From Spirochaetes bacterium GWB1_36_13 (lineage in GTDB: Bacteria > Spirochaetota > GWB1-36-13): a stretch of 49,351 nucleotides of DNA. Positions 7,553 through 14,754 of the stretch are shown one piece after another (positions within the stretch are counted from its first letter, which is position 1; every line of letters starts with the position of its first letter). Below the pieces are notes generated by a model. It saw only the letters and a program-made list of their open reading frames with translations. It ran no database searches and was not told the origin of the DNA. The translations under genes and the position numbers were made by a program. The stretch spans positions 1-49,351 of the forward strand of contig MIAO01000081.1 of NCBI GenBank assembly GCA_001829155.1, in the 5' to 3' direction.

Positions 7553-7624
7553 AAACTTTTCCGCTTTTTTATATAAAATATAGTCAAATGGAATTGTTAT
7601 GAAAAATTGATTTTGAGAAAGATA

Positions 7625-7648
7625 CCTGCCGAGAAAATTCCCGGCAGG
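7625..7648 (-). terminator. Hairpin after the cytolysin-like gene
   Basis: CCTGCCG (7625-7631) pairs with CGGCAGG (7642-7648) over a 10-base loop, about 25 bases past the minus-strand stop at 7673. The tract that follows on the minus strand is T-rich but interrupted, so this is a moderate terminator at best. Confidence 0.5.
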
Positions 7649-7672
7649 ACAATATTAAGATAGATTCATTTT

Positions 7673-9868
7673 TTATTTTTCTTTGATAATAATCTGAATT
7701 CCTTCCATTCTTAAACTTTTTCCTTTCGTGCCGCAATATTCACCATTTTTATACCATGGAGTGTCCCCTACATTTTGCACATGACCTCGGTAATAAATAT
7801 CATATTTAGCAGCATATTCGGGAGTCAGTCTAAAGGCTATGCCTTCCATTCTTTTTCCTAATCGCCCCACACTTCCTTTTCCGCCGGAAAAAGCAGCCCA
7901 TGGAGTATCTCCCACATCCTGAATGTGTGCTGTGTATTCAAACTTAATGTCTCCGCTTTTTAACTCAAAATTAAGCATCTCAAGGGGTTTAGACTGTCCT
8001 TTTGTTCCCACAAAATTTCCCATTGAAACCTCAGGCAACGCGCTTCCTCCGGAAACACCTGAAAAAAGAATACTGACTTTTCGAGTCGGCTGAAAAGGAA
8101 GCCCCGGTATTTCTTCATACCCTCCAGCTACTTTTGGAAATTTGAAGTTTTTATTGACTCGGATATAAAACTCTACCCATTCGTTTTCTATTTTCTTTTT
8201 ACCTTTTTGCATTTGATGAACTTTTAAAATCAAATCCTGCCCGTCTTTATAATTGGACAGTGAAAAGGTTTGAGCCGAAACTCCGTTTTTATTGCTGTTT
8301 CCGATTAGATCCGTAAAATAATCATCAGCAGCTGCTGAACCATCCGCTTCTCTTAGATAAAGTTTCGCGTCAAAACCGGCAGAATCATTGGGTAATGAAA
8401 AGGTAATTGTTTTATTTTCTGCAGATTCTCCGCTTTCTTTAAATTTTTTATTTTGATCGCGGGTCAGATTCCATAAACTCTGATTTTTACCGCCCAAATT
8501 GAGATCAAGACTTCCATAGAGTTCTAAATCTTTTCCATTTCCATCGCGAGCGTTGGTTTTGATCTTATAAAGGGTAAAGGACACATCTACGCCGTCTCCT
8601 TTCTGTGCAGTGGTTTGTCTGACGGTATATTCACTGCTGTAAATCGTGTTGGCAATCGTATTGTCATCGACAAACCGCAATTGATAGGCTATGTTTTTCC
8701 CCGGATTTTTCGCTGAAAAACCGTCATTTTGAAGCATACTCATAAACCCGTCAAGAGTGGTTGCAACCACTGATCCGCCGATCACCGTAATATTTATTTT
8801 ATTTTCTTTTTTAAATGTATCGTAAGTGCTTTTGAAATCTGCCTCATATTCCTGTCCGTTTGCTTTCGCTTCCACAGCCACATTCAAAGTAGCCATGATT
8901 GTTTGCAAGTCTTCATTGGACTCGATGGTTAAATAGGCGATTCGTCCAAAAGCAATAGAAGAGACATAAACCGGTCTATATCCTTTAAAACTGGCTAGAT
9001 TGAAGTTTTTGTAAAGAAAAACTCCATTCCCCTGATCCACACTTACGGTATAAAAGGTCTGCATAAATTTGATCATGTGTTTGTATTTTTTTGTGCTTTT
9101 TTTAAAATCAAAACCGGTTTTTACCTTTACTTCAACCGCCGGAGAAGAAAATCCGACTCCCAAATTAAACATGACCCCGAATTCGCTTTCATCGGTGATG
9201 GTGTGTTCCTCAAAAGAGTAAATAGAAGATCGCCCCTCAATGTTTTGAGAAAGAATGCTGTTATGAAGCTCGTTGAAATTGGACGATGAAGGGACAATGG
9301 TGCCTGAAACCCTTGTTTTTTGATTTTCTTTTCCCTTAGGCGGCACAATACCCGTTAAATCATAAGAAAGGGTAATCGGTCTTTTTTCACCCTCTGTAAT
9401 TTCTTTATAAGAACCATCATCAATAGTGTGTCCCAAAATCACAGAACCGGGATAAATCACACCTGAATTCGGGTTTAAAAGGATTTGCTGGTCATAGGCA
9501 GCGCTGGCTTTAAACTTCTGAGTGGTGGTTACATAAGTAATGGGGACTCCATTTTCCACTTTATTTTCCACAGCTTCTGTCTTGGGTTGATCCAATTCTG
9601 TTTTCTCTGCTTTTTCTGCTTTTTTACCTTTTAAAGTGTCCGCAGTGAGAAGAGCCTCAATCTCTTTTCTCAATTTATCAATCTGAGATTTGTCTTCTTT
9701 TGAGTCGGCTGTGGAAGTAGGCGTCTCAGCTTTCTCTTTTTTTTCTTCAACCTGAGTGGTTTTCTTATCTTCTTTTTTATTTTTCTTGGTTTTCCCTTGA
9801 ATGTCTTCCATAAATACAAGACTGAAAAGAATGCACAGTGCTGCAAGTAAACTTATACTTTTTTTCAT
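7673..9868 (-). CDS. Secreted cholesterol-dependent-cytolysin-like (thiol-activated cytolysin family) protein with C-terminal ChW-like repeats
   Basis: 731 residues. Residues 1-25 are a signal peptide. Residues 26-110 are a Lys/Glu-rich, probably disordered tail. Residues 110-420 resemble the pore-forming domains 1-3 of the CDC family: LNPNSGVIYPGSVILG (131-146), YVSSIAFGRIAYLTIES (301-317; CDCs have VSSVAYGR), the paired glycines in TVIGGS (361-366) at the strand hinge of CDCs, then NPGKNIAYQLRFVDDNTIA (388-406). Residues 425-570 are beta-rich (KDLELYGSLDLNL). The domain-4 Trp-rich undecapeptide is absent. Residues 598-731 hold three repeats resembling clostridial ChW repeats: a degenerate one with GTKGQSKPLEM, then HIQDVGDTPW with KRMEGI, then HVQNVGDTPW with GTKGKSLRMEGI. 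It stands alone between repeat-rich gaps, which suggests acquisition. Pore formation and target are inferred. Confidence 0.75.
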   Translation of the reverse strand: MKKSISLLAALCILFSLVFMEDIQGKTKKNKKEDKKTTQVEEKKEKAETPTSTADSKEDKSQIDKLRKEIEALLTADTLKGKKAEKAEKTELDQPKTEAVENKVENGVPITYVTTTQKFKASAAYDQQILLNPNSGVIYPGSVILGHTIDDGSYKEITEGEKRPITLSYDLTGIVPPKGKENQKTRVSGTIVPSSSNFNELHNSILSQNIEGRSSIYSFEEHTITDESEFGVMFNLGVGFSSPAVEVKVKTGFDFKKSTKKYKHMIKFMQTFYTVSVDQGNGVFLYKNFNLASFKGYRPVYVSSIAFGRIAYLTIESNEDLQTIMATLNVAVEAKANGQEYEADFKSTYDTFKKENKINITVIGGSVVATTLDGFMSMLQNDGFSAKNPGKNIAYQLRFVDDNTIANTIYSSEYTVRQTTAQKGDGVDVSFTLYKIKTNARDGNGKDLELYGSLDLNLGGKNQSLWNLTRDQNKKFKESGESAENKTITFSLPNDSAGFDAKLYLREADGSAAADDYFTDLIGNSNKNGVSAQTFSLSNYKDGQDLILKVHQMQKGKKKIENEWVEFYIRVNKNFKFPKVAGGYEEIPGLPFQPTRKVSILFSGVSGGSALPEVSMGNFVGTKGQSKPLEMLNFELKSGDIKFEYTAHIQDVGDTPWAAFSGGKGSVGRLGKRMEGIAFRLTPEYAAKYDIYYRGHVQNVGDTPWYKNGEYCGTKGKSLRMEGIQIIIKEK

Positions 9869-10126
9869 ATTTTTTCCTTTATTAAAGATTTAAAAATTTA
9901 TAGCTTTTAAAAAAACTAAAATCCTCCTATTTTATTTTTGAATGAGCTATAAATTATTGTTATAAATATATAACAAGTTTTTTTTAATAAAAAAAATAAG
10001 TTGAAAAAACAAGCAAAAATATACCGGAAAATGCAATAAATGAACAATCTGTTTTTTTGAATAATTTTTGTATTTATTTATACATAACTGAATTTAAATT
10101 GCAAATATTTTCAACCCGAAATTGTC

Positions 10127-10173
10127 ATTGTCCGGCGCTTGTACTGAGCAGAGTCGAAGTATGACCGGACAAT
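10127..10173. repeat. Palindrome with ATTGTCCGG arms
   Basis: ATTGTCCGG (10127-10135) pairs perfectly with CCGGACAAT (10165-10173). The loop contains actgagcagagtcgaagt, related to the other GAGC..GAAGT palindromes of the window. Confidence 0.5.
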
Positions 10174-10198
10174 CCAGTAAATTGATTATCCTGCTTAA

Positions 10199-10238
10199 TA
10201 GATTCCCCGGTCATTCCCGTGAAGGCGGGAATCTATTG
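10199..10238. repeat. Partial copy of the CATTCCCG-GCGGGAATC palindrome family
   Basis: TAGATTCCC (10199-10207) pairs with GGGAATCTA (10227-10235). The inner tcattcccgtgaaggcggga matches the first half of the elements at 23838-23957 and 29321-29440. Confidence 0.55.
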
Positions 10239-10318
10239 ACAATAAGTGTTTTGTATTAAGTCTATTTCAAACAATAAATAATCAGAAAAAATATGAGATA
10301 TTTTGTTAATAAACTTGT

Positions 10319-10448
10319 GGGCAGTTCTAAAAATAGAGAAAATCGTCATTTCGATGAGCAAAGCAAAGAGAAATCTTTTACAATATCAATATTTTAAGAT
10401 TTCTCACTTTGTTCGAAATGACGGAAAATTTAATTTTTAGAACTTGCC
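10319..10448. mobile_element. 130-bp palindromic MITE-like element, copy B (inverted)
   Basis: Same 130-bp core as copies A and C, in the opposite orientation: begins GGGCAGTTCTAAAAATAG and ends TTTTTAGAACTTGCC. It is flanked by TTGT on both sides (10315-10318 and 10449-10452). TTGT is not palindromic, so this copy shows that the 4-bp flanks are true direct duplications and not part of the terminal inverted repeat. Confidence 0.75.
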
Positions 10449-10514
10449 TTGTAAAGGTGTTGTAAAGCTTTATGTCCGGCTTGACTCGAATATTCTCTCT
10501 ATCAGATTTTGTCT

Positions 10515-10630
10515 GCGGTTTCAAATCCAAACCCCCTTATCCTTAAGTCTTTAAGGACAAGGGGGGGAGTCCTCCGTGATTTCATCCGTGAAATCAAGTC
10601 GGACAAAGAAACCTTGCATCGTGCAGGGTT
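10515..10630. repeat. Three-hairpin repeat element, copy 1
   Basis: Three hairpins follow one another: CCTTATCCTTAA/TTTAAGGACAAGG, then TGATTTCA/TGAAATCA inside GTCC...GGAC, then TGCA-TCG-TGCA inside AACC...GGTT. A near-identical copy lies at 23631-23751, starting with gtttcaaatccaaaccc. There is no open frame. The chained hairpins suggest a structured RNA or a folded mobile repeat. Confidence 0.6.
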
Positions 10631-10767
10631 AAAGAAATAAAAATTGAATAAAAAAAATAGAGGTTATATTAATGTTACTTTTTAGACTTTATATAAATTA
10701 AATAGAATTATGCTAAAATTGGACTCAATTTATGAGTTATAGATAAAATCGTTCATAGCTGTAATTT

Positions 10768-10828
10768 GGTCATTGAGCGGAGCCGAACGAACCGGAGCCG
10801 AAGTGCGAACACCTCAGTTCGGTGTACG
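10768..10828. repeat. Palindromic GAGCGGAGCCGAA-type repeat
   Basis: Contains gagcggagccgaacgaaccg and accggagccgaagtgcgaac, then gaacacctcagttcggtgta. Related to 6763-6826 and 30784-30824. It abuts the 3' end of the glycosyltransferase gene. Confidence 0.45.
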
Positions 10829-10830
10829 AA

Positions 10831-11961
10831 TTAACTTGTTGACAAATTTTCCATCATTGCCAAAAACTCTTTCGCCGCTTTTTTCCATGAGTAGTTCTGA
10901 ATATTAGCTCTGCCTTTTTCAATCAATGAATTTCTTAACTCATAATTTCCGGCAATCTGAAGCATGGCTTCTGCAATCTCTTCTTTTTGATAAGGATCTA
11001 CAATCAAAGCGCCCTCTCCTGCTATTTCAGGGCAGGAAGAACGGTTTGAAGTGATGATGGGGCAGCCACATGCCTGGGATTCAAGAATGGGGAGCCCAAA
11101 GCCTTCATAAAGGGAGGGATAAAGATAGGCATCTGCCAGATTATAGAGAGCAACGAGTTCTTCTTCGCTTAAAAAACCGAGTTTTACAACTCTTTTTTCA
11201 AGGGTATTTTTTTGGATAAAATCATGAATTTCTTGGTCACCCCAGGATTTTCCGGCTGTAAAATAAATCCGGTGAGGGATTTTGTCTTTGATCAGTTCAA
11301 AGGCTTCCAGTACTTTCAGCATGTTTTTCCGGGGGGAAAGAGAGCCTGAATAAAAGAAAAATGGAGTTTCAAGGTTGAATTTGTCTTTTACCGATTTTAA
11401 ATAATCGTTATCTTCTATTTTTTTAAAATGAGTTTCAACCCCTTCTTTAATAATTCTGATTTTTTTTTCAGGAATTTTTAATAAGGTTTTCATTCTGGAA
11501 GCGGTGAAATCTGAAACGGTGAGATCAATGCGGGAAAAAAACTTTCCCAGCCGGATCATCAGTGTATGGTGGAGGTGGTCAAAAAACTTGAATTCTCTGA
11601 ACCCGATTTTTTTTTCAAAATAGATAATATCATGATAAACAGGAATTTTTTTTCCTTTGACCAGAGGGGAAAAGGTATTTTTCGGGAAAAGATAATAATC
11701 AATTTTCTTTCTCCATGAAAAAAAAGGAATAGAAAAATAGTCAAAAATAAACCGAGAAGAAGAAGAAAGTATCACTTTCTGAAAATTGGGCGGCAAAGGA
11801 AAATCAAACTCATAATCTTTGTTTAAAAGAATAAAATAACGGTTTTCCTGATCCAATTCCGAAAGATTTTTAATCAGATTATAGGTATAGCGGTAAACAC
11901 CCGCTCTTTTTTCATTCAAGATTCGGGCGTTGATCGCAAGAGAATAAGGTTTGACCGCCAT
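10831..11961 (-). CDS. Glycosyltransferase, GT4 family (group 1)
   Basis: 376 residues, a full-length GT-B enzyme. The N-terminal domain starts LAINARILNEKRAGVYRYTYNLI, typical of GT4 acceptor-binding domains. The C-terminal donor site has FFFYSGSLSPRKNMLKVLEAF and the EX7E motif in YEGFGLPILESQACGCP; GALIVDPYQKEEIAEAM follows as usual. Such enzymes move a sugar from an NDP-sugar to a growing glycan, often for LPS or exopolysaccharide. The donor and acceptor cannot be told from sequence. The ATG directly follows the stop of the upstream oxidoreductase gene (TAAATG), so they are one transcription unit, though no functional link between them is obvious. Confidence 0.9.
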   Translation of the reverse strand: MAVKPYSLAINARILNEKRAGVYRYTYNLIKNLSELDQENRYFILLNKDYEFDFPLPPNFQKVILSSSSRFIFDYFSIPFFSWRKKIDYYLFPKNTFSPLVKGKKIPVYHDIIYFEKKIGFREFKFFDHLHHTLMIRLGKFFSRIDLTVSDFTASRMKTLLKIPEKKIRIIKEGVETHFKKIEDNDYLKSVKDKFNLETPFFFYSGSLSPRKNMLKVLEAFELIKDKIPHRIYFTAGKSWGDQEIHDFIQKNTLEKRVVKLGFLSEEELVALYNLADAYLYPSLYEGFGLPILESQACGCPIITSNRSSCPEIAGEGALIVDPYQKEEIAEAMLQIAGNYELRNSLIEKGRANIQNYSWKKAAKEFLAMMENLSTS

Positions 11962-13329
11962 TTACTCTTCCTTCATTCCGGCTCTGGCTGCTACCAGAAG
12001 AGGGTCCCAAACAGGCGAGAAAGGAGGGCAATATCCCAGATCCAGATTGTAAAACTCTTCTAAAGTCATTTCTTGAGAAATGGCAACGGTAATCACATCC
12101 AGTCTTAAAACCGAGCCGTTTTGTCCCACAATCTGCCCGCCTTTGATAATTTGAGAATCTTTTTCGAAATATAATTTTACCCAGATTTTTGAGCGTTCAG
12201 GGTAATAACCCGCTTTTGCCACATATTTAATAGAGACAGAATCCATATCAGAGATCCCGTTTCTTTCAATATCCACCTGTCCGATTCCTGTTTTACCGAT
12301 TTCAAAGTCAAAGACTTTGGTCATAGAGCTTCCAATGATTCCCGGAAATTTTTTCAGGGGTTTTTCTGAGAGAGATGCCGTAATATTTTCACCGCACATT
12401 CTGCCCTGACGGTTTGCGCCTAAGGCTAAGGGGATGTAAAGATCTTTTTTAAAAAGAGTGTGATAAACCGTTGCACAGTCTCCCCCTGCAAAAATATCAG
12501 GGTCGCTGGTCTGAAGAAATTCATTGACGAAAACTGCTTTTCTGTCGCCCAAGGAAAGCCCCGCCTCTTCCGCAATTTTTGAGTTGGGAAGAACTCCGAT
12601 GGAAAGGAGAACAAGGTCTGCTTCAATGACTTCGCCGTTTTCTAAAATGACTTTTTTCACTTTGCGCTCACCCTCAAAACGGACTGCTTTTTGATTGGTT
12701 AAAACTTTCACTTCGTTCCTGATCATCTCTTCCTGTACCAGGGTTGAGAAATCCTCATCCAGAATCGCTAAGATCCGGGGAGCCGCTTCAATCAGGGTTA
12801 CTTCCATGTTTCTTTTACGAAACGATTCAGCCGCTTCCACTCCAATGAATCCTCCCCCGATAATCACCGCTTTCTTGGGTTTTTCGGCATCAATAAACGA
12901 ATTGATTTGAATGCTGTCATCCAGTTCTTTCAAAGGAAAAATGCCTCTAAGCTCAATACCCGGAAGAGGAGGGATAATAGCCCTTGATCCGGTAGCTAAA
13001 ACCAGTTTCTCATATTCCTGTTCAAAACTCGAACCATCTTGCAGGTTTTTGACTTTCACTTTTTTATTTTTCCGGTCAATTGAAAGAACTTCATGTTCTA
13101 TTTTCAGGTTAATTTTTCTTTCAGTAACGGCTTTTTCGGGTTTTAAAACAATCAGGCGGTTGAAATCCTTGATTTCTCCTGAAATATAAAAAGGCATCCC
13201 GCAGGCGCCGTAAGAAATGTATTTTTCCTTTCCGAATACAATCACTTCTCTTTCAGGAAGGCTTCTTTTAATCTGACTTGCGGCGCTCATTCCTGCGGCA
13301 ACGGCTCCGACTATGACAATCGGTTTCAT
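11962..13329 (-). CDS. CoA-disulfide reductase / NADH oxidase-type flavoprotein
   Basis: 455 residues. Class III pyridine-nucleotide-disulfide oxidoreductase layout: FAD site VIVGAVAAGMSAA at the N-terminus, the single redox Cys43 in ISYGACGMPFY (SYxxCxxPY signature), LVLATGSRAIIP, the NAD(P)H site VIIGGGFIGVEAAE, the second FAD motif DIFAGGDCAT, and a C-terminal dimerisation domain (YYPERSKIWVKLYFE). Members reduce CoA disulfide, polysulfide or peroxide/oxygen; a lone Cys suits CoADR or NADH oxidase/peroxidase. No rhodanese domain is fused. A role in thiol balance or oxygen defence in an anaerobe is a fair inference. The start overlaps the stop of the preceding small gene by one base (TAATG). 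Confidence 0.88.
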   Translation of the reverse strand: MKPIVIVGAVAAGMSAASQIKRSLPEREVIVFGKEKYISYGACGMPFYISGEIKDFNRLIVLKPEKAVTERKINLKIEHEVLSIDRKNKKVKVKNLQDGSSFEQEYEKLVLATGSRAIIPPLPGIELRGIFPLKELDDSIQINSFIDAEKPKKAVIIGGGFIGVEAAESFRKRNMEVTLIEAAPRILAILDEDFSTLVQEEMIRNEVKVLTNQKAVRFEGERKVKKVILENGEVIEADLVLLSIGVLPNSKIAEEAGLSLGDRKAVFVNEFLQTSDPDIFAGGDCATVYHTLFKKDLYIPLALGANRQGRMCGENITASLSEKPLKKFPGIIGSSMTKVFDFEIGKTGIGQVDIERNGISDMDSVSIKYVAKAGYYPERSKIWVKLYFEKDSQIIKGGQIVGQNGSVLRLDVITVAISQEMTLEEFYNLDLGYCPPFSPVWDPLLVAARAGMKEE

Positions 13330-13718
13330 TATTGATTTTCCTTTTTTTTACATTTTTCAGGATCAAGCCAGCAGAAAGGATTGTAATAAAGACTCATAAA
13401 ATCCATAAAATTTTTATACATATCAGTCAGAATATTGATACTTGTTTGGTGGTTTTCCTGATTGACTTTTTTAAGCAGCGCCTGAGTAGTCATAAGATTG
13501 TCTTTCATAAGATGGGTGAGATCATCTCTTAAAGAAGTCAATCCTTCCAGATAAGTTTTATAGACATTGAACATCTCTATTCTTTCTTTTTGTTCGAGGC
13601 TTTGAAGGTAGAAAATTGTTTTTTCAATTTCTTCTTCGATTGAAATGAGTTTTTTTAAGGTTTCTACATAGTTATCTCTAAAGTTTTTAGAGACTTTTGA
13701 AAAATATTGTGTTTCCAT
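13329..13718 (-). CDS. Small helical coiled-coil protein of unknown function
   Basis: 129 residues, almost entirely helical with heptad-like spacing (LKKLISIEEEIEKTIFYLQSL, LRDDLTHLMKDNL), ending in a Cys/Lys-rich CWLDPEKCKKKENQ. Size and helical layout recall phasins or scaffold proteins, but there is no signature to prove it. The ribosome-binding site is strong: GGGAGGCATGCATG, and the same GGAGGCATGCATG string precedes another small helical gene at 20637, so the leader is shared. It is first of a three-gene run with the flavoprotein and glycosyltransferase. I do not recognise a family. Confidence 0.65.
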   Translation of the reverse strand: METQYFSKVSKNFRDNYVETLKKLISIEEEIEKTIFYLQSLEQKERIEMFNVYKTYLEGLTSLRDDLTHLMKDNLMTTQALLKKVNQENHQTSINILTDMYKNFMDFMSLYYNPFCWLDPEKCKKKENQ

Positions 13719-13873
13719 GCATGCCTCCCTATTACAAATTGTCGATTCTTTTTAAATTGTATTATGAGTCATTGCCCAAGAGGCAATCCGCATAGAACAG
13801 AAGCGGAAGATGACTAATAGAAGAAAATATTAAATTTCTATATATTCTTATAATACAATTTTTTTCTAAAAAA

Positions 13874-14752
13874 TCAAGGTTTTTCTTTAAATATCAGAAA
13901 TGCCATAAAAGGCAGACCTAAAATTCCGGTGATAATACCTATCGGTATTTCTTCTAAAGGATTAATCCATCTTCCAAAAGTGTCTAAAGTTGTGAGAAAA
14001 AAGCCTCCTCCAAAAAATGAAAAAAGAATATGTTTGACCGGATTTCCTTTTGTGGCGAGGCGGAAAAAATTGGCAAACAAGAGAGCAAAAAAAGGAAGAG
14101 GGCCTGATAAAGTAATGGATAAAGTAATGAAAAATCCGATTAAAAGAAAAAGTAAAAAAAGTTTTTTCCGAAAGGCTCTTCCAAGGATTTCTTCATAGAT
14201 TTCGGCAATTCCTAAAAGCGCAATCTTAGGATGTTCCCGAAGAGAAAAAACAAGAAGCACAAAAGCAGAAAAAGAAATCAAAACTACTTCCTGAAAACTG
14301 TAAAAGGAAAATCCGCCAAAAACCCATCTGGAAAGGCTTTGGCTGACTTTAAAAGAAGTCAGGTAATTGAGAAAATAAATACCAGATGAAAAAAATACAT
14401 TTAAAAGAATTCCAAAAAGAATGAGGGAAGAGGATTTTAATTTTTTTCGCAAAAAAAAGAAAAGAAGAAGAGTGGAGCCGATTCCGCCCAGCATTCCGAA
14501 AAAAGCAGGAGAAAACCCGAGAATCAAGCCCAAAGAAGCTGTAAAACTGGCTCCTGCGCTGATGCCCAGAGTATATTCAGAGGCTAGAGGGTTTCTTGTG
14601 ATATTTTGAAGGTTTAGGGTGAGCAGACAAAGCCCTCCTCCCACAAAAAAAGCGGTCAAAACTCTGCTGAGCCTCAATAGGTAAAAAGAAGAATCCAGTC
14701 CAATCAAAGGGTAAAGTAAAATAAAAGGAAGAAAAAACCAAAAAAACTTCAT
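13874..14752 (-). CDS. FecCD-family ABC transporter permease (iron-siderophore/cobalamin type)
   Basis: About 292 residues with eight or more hydrophobic segments. The family hallmarks are RLSRVLTAFFVGGGLCLLTL (RxPRxLxAxLVGxxLaxsG region), RNPLASEYTLGISAGASFTASLG (NPLAdPxxLGissGA), LSRWVFGGF (W..G) and a C-terminal EIPIGIITGILGLPFMAFLIF. It is shorter than the usual 330 or so residues, mainly at the N-terminus. The ATG at 14752 is two bases after the stop of the HldE-like gene; a TTG at 14758 would overlap it. No ATPase or binding protein lies next to it, so the rest of the importer must be encoded elsewhere. Substrate unknown: Fe-siderophore, haem or B12. Confidence 0.85.
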   Translation of the reverse strand: MKFFWFFLPFILLYPLIGLDSSFYLLRLSRVLTAFFVGGGLCLLTLNLQNITRNPLASEYTLGISAGASFTASLGLILGFSPAFFGMLGGIGSTLLLFFFLRKKLKSSSLILFGILLNVFFSSGIYFLNYLTSFKVSQSLSRWVFGGFSFYSFQEVVLISFSAFVLLVFSLREHPKIALLGIAEIYEEILGRAFRKKLFLLFLLIGFFITLSITLSGPLPFFALLFANFFRLATKGNPVKHILFSFFGGGFFLTTLDTFGRWINPLEEIPIGIITGILGLPFMAFLIFKEKP

Positions 14753-14754
14753 AA

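Larger units (their letters stand above)
9869..10830. other. 962-bp non-coding, repeat-rich gap
   Basis: No credible gene. The first 250 bases are plain AT-rich upstream sequence of the cytolysin-like gene. Then follow an ATTGTCCGG hairpin (10127-10173), a TAGATTCCC hairpin (10199-10235), MITE-like copy B (10319-10448), a three-hairpin repeat (10515-10630) and a GAGCGGAGCCGAA palindrome (10768-10828). This is the densest repeat cluster in the window. Confidence 0.8.

Noticed and set aside
7673-9868. Lipoprotein reading of the cytolysin-like protein (Cys12)
   Set aside because: The residue before Cys12 is Leu and the Cys lies inside the hydrophobic core, so it is not a lipobox.
10127-10828. 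A run of palindromic repeats that might look like a CRISPR array
   Set aside because: The repeats belong to several different families, are not equally spaced and have no unique spacers of constant length; no cas gene is near.
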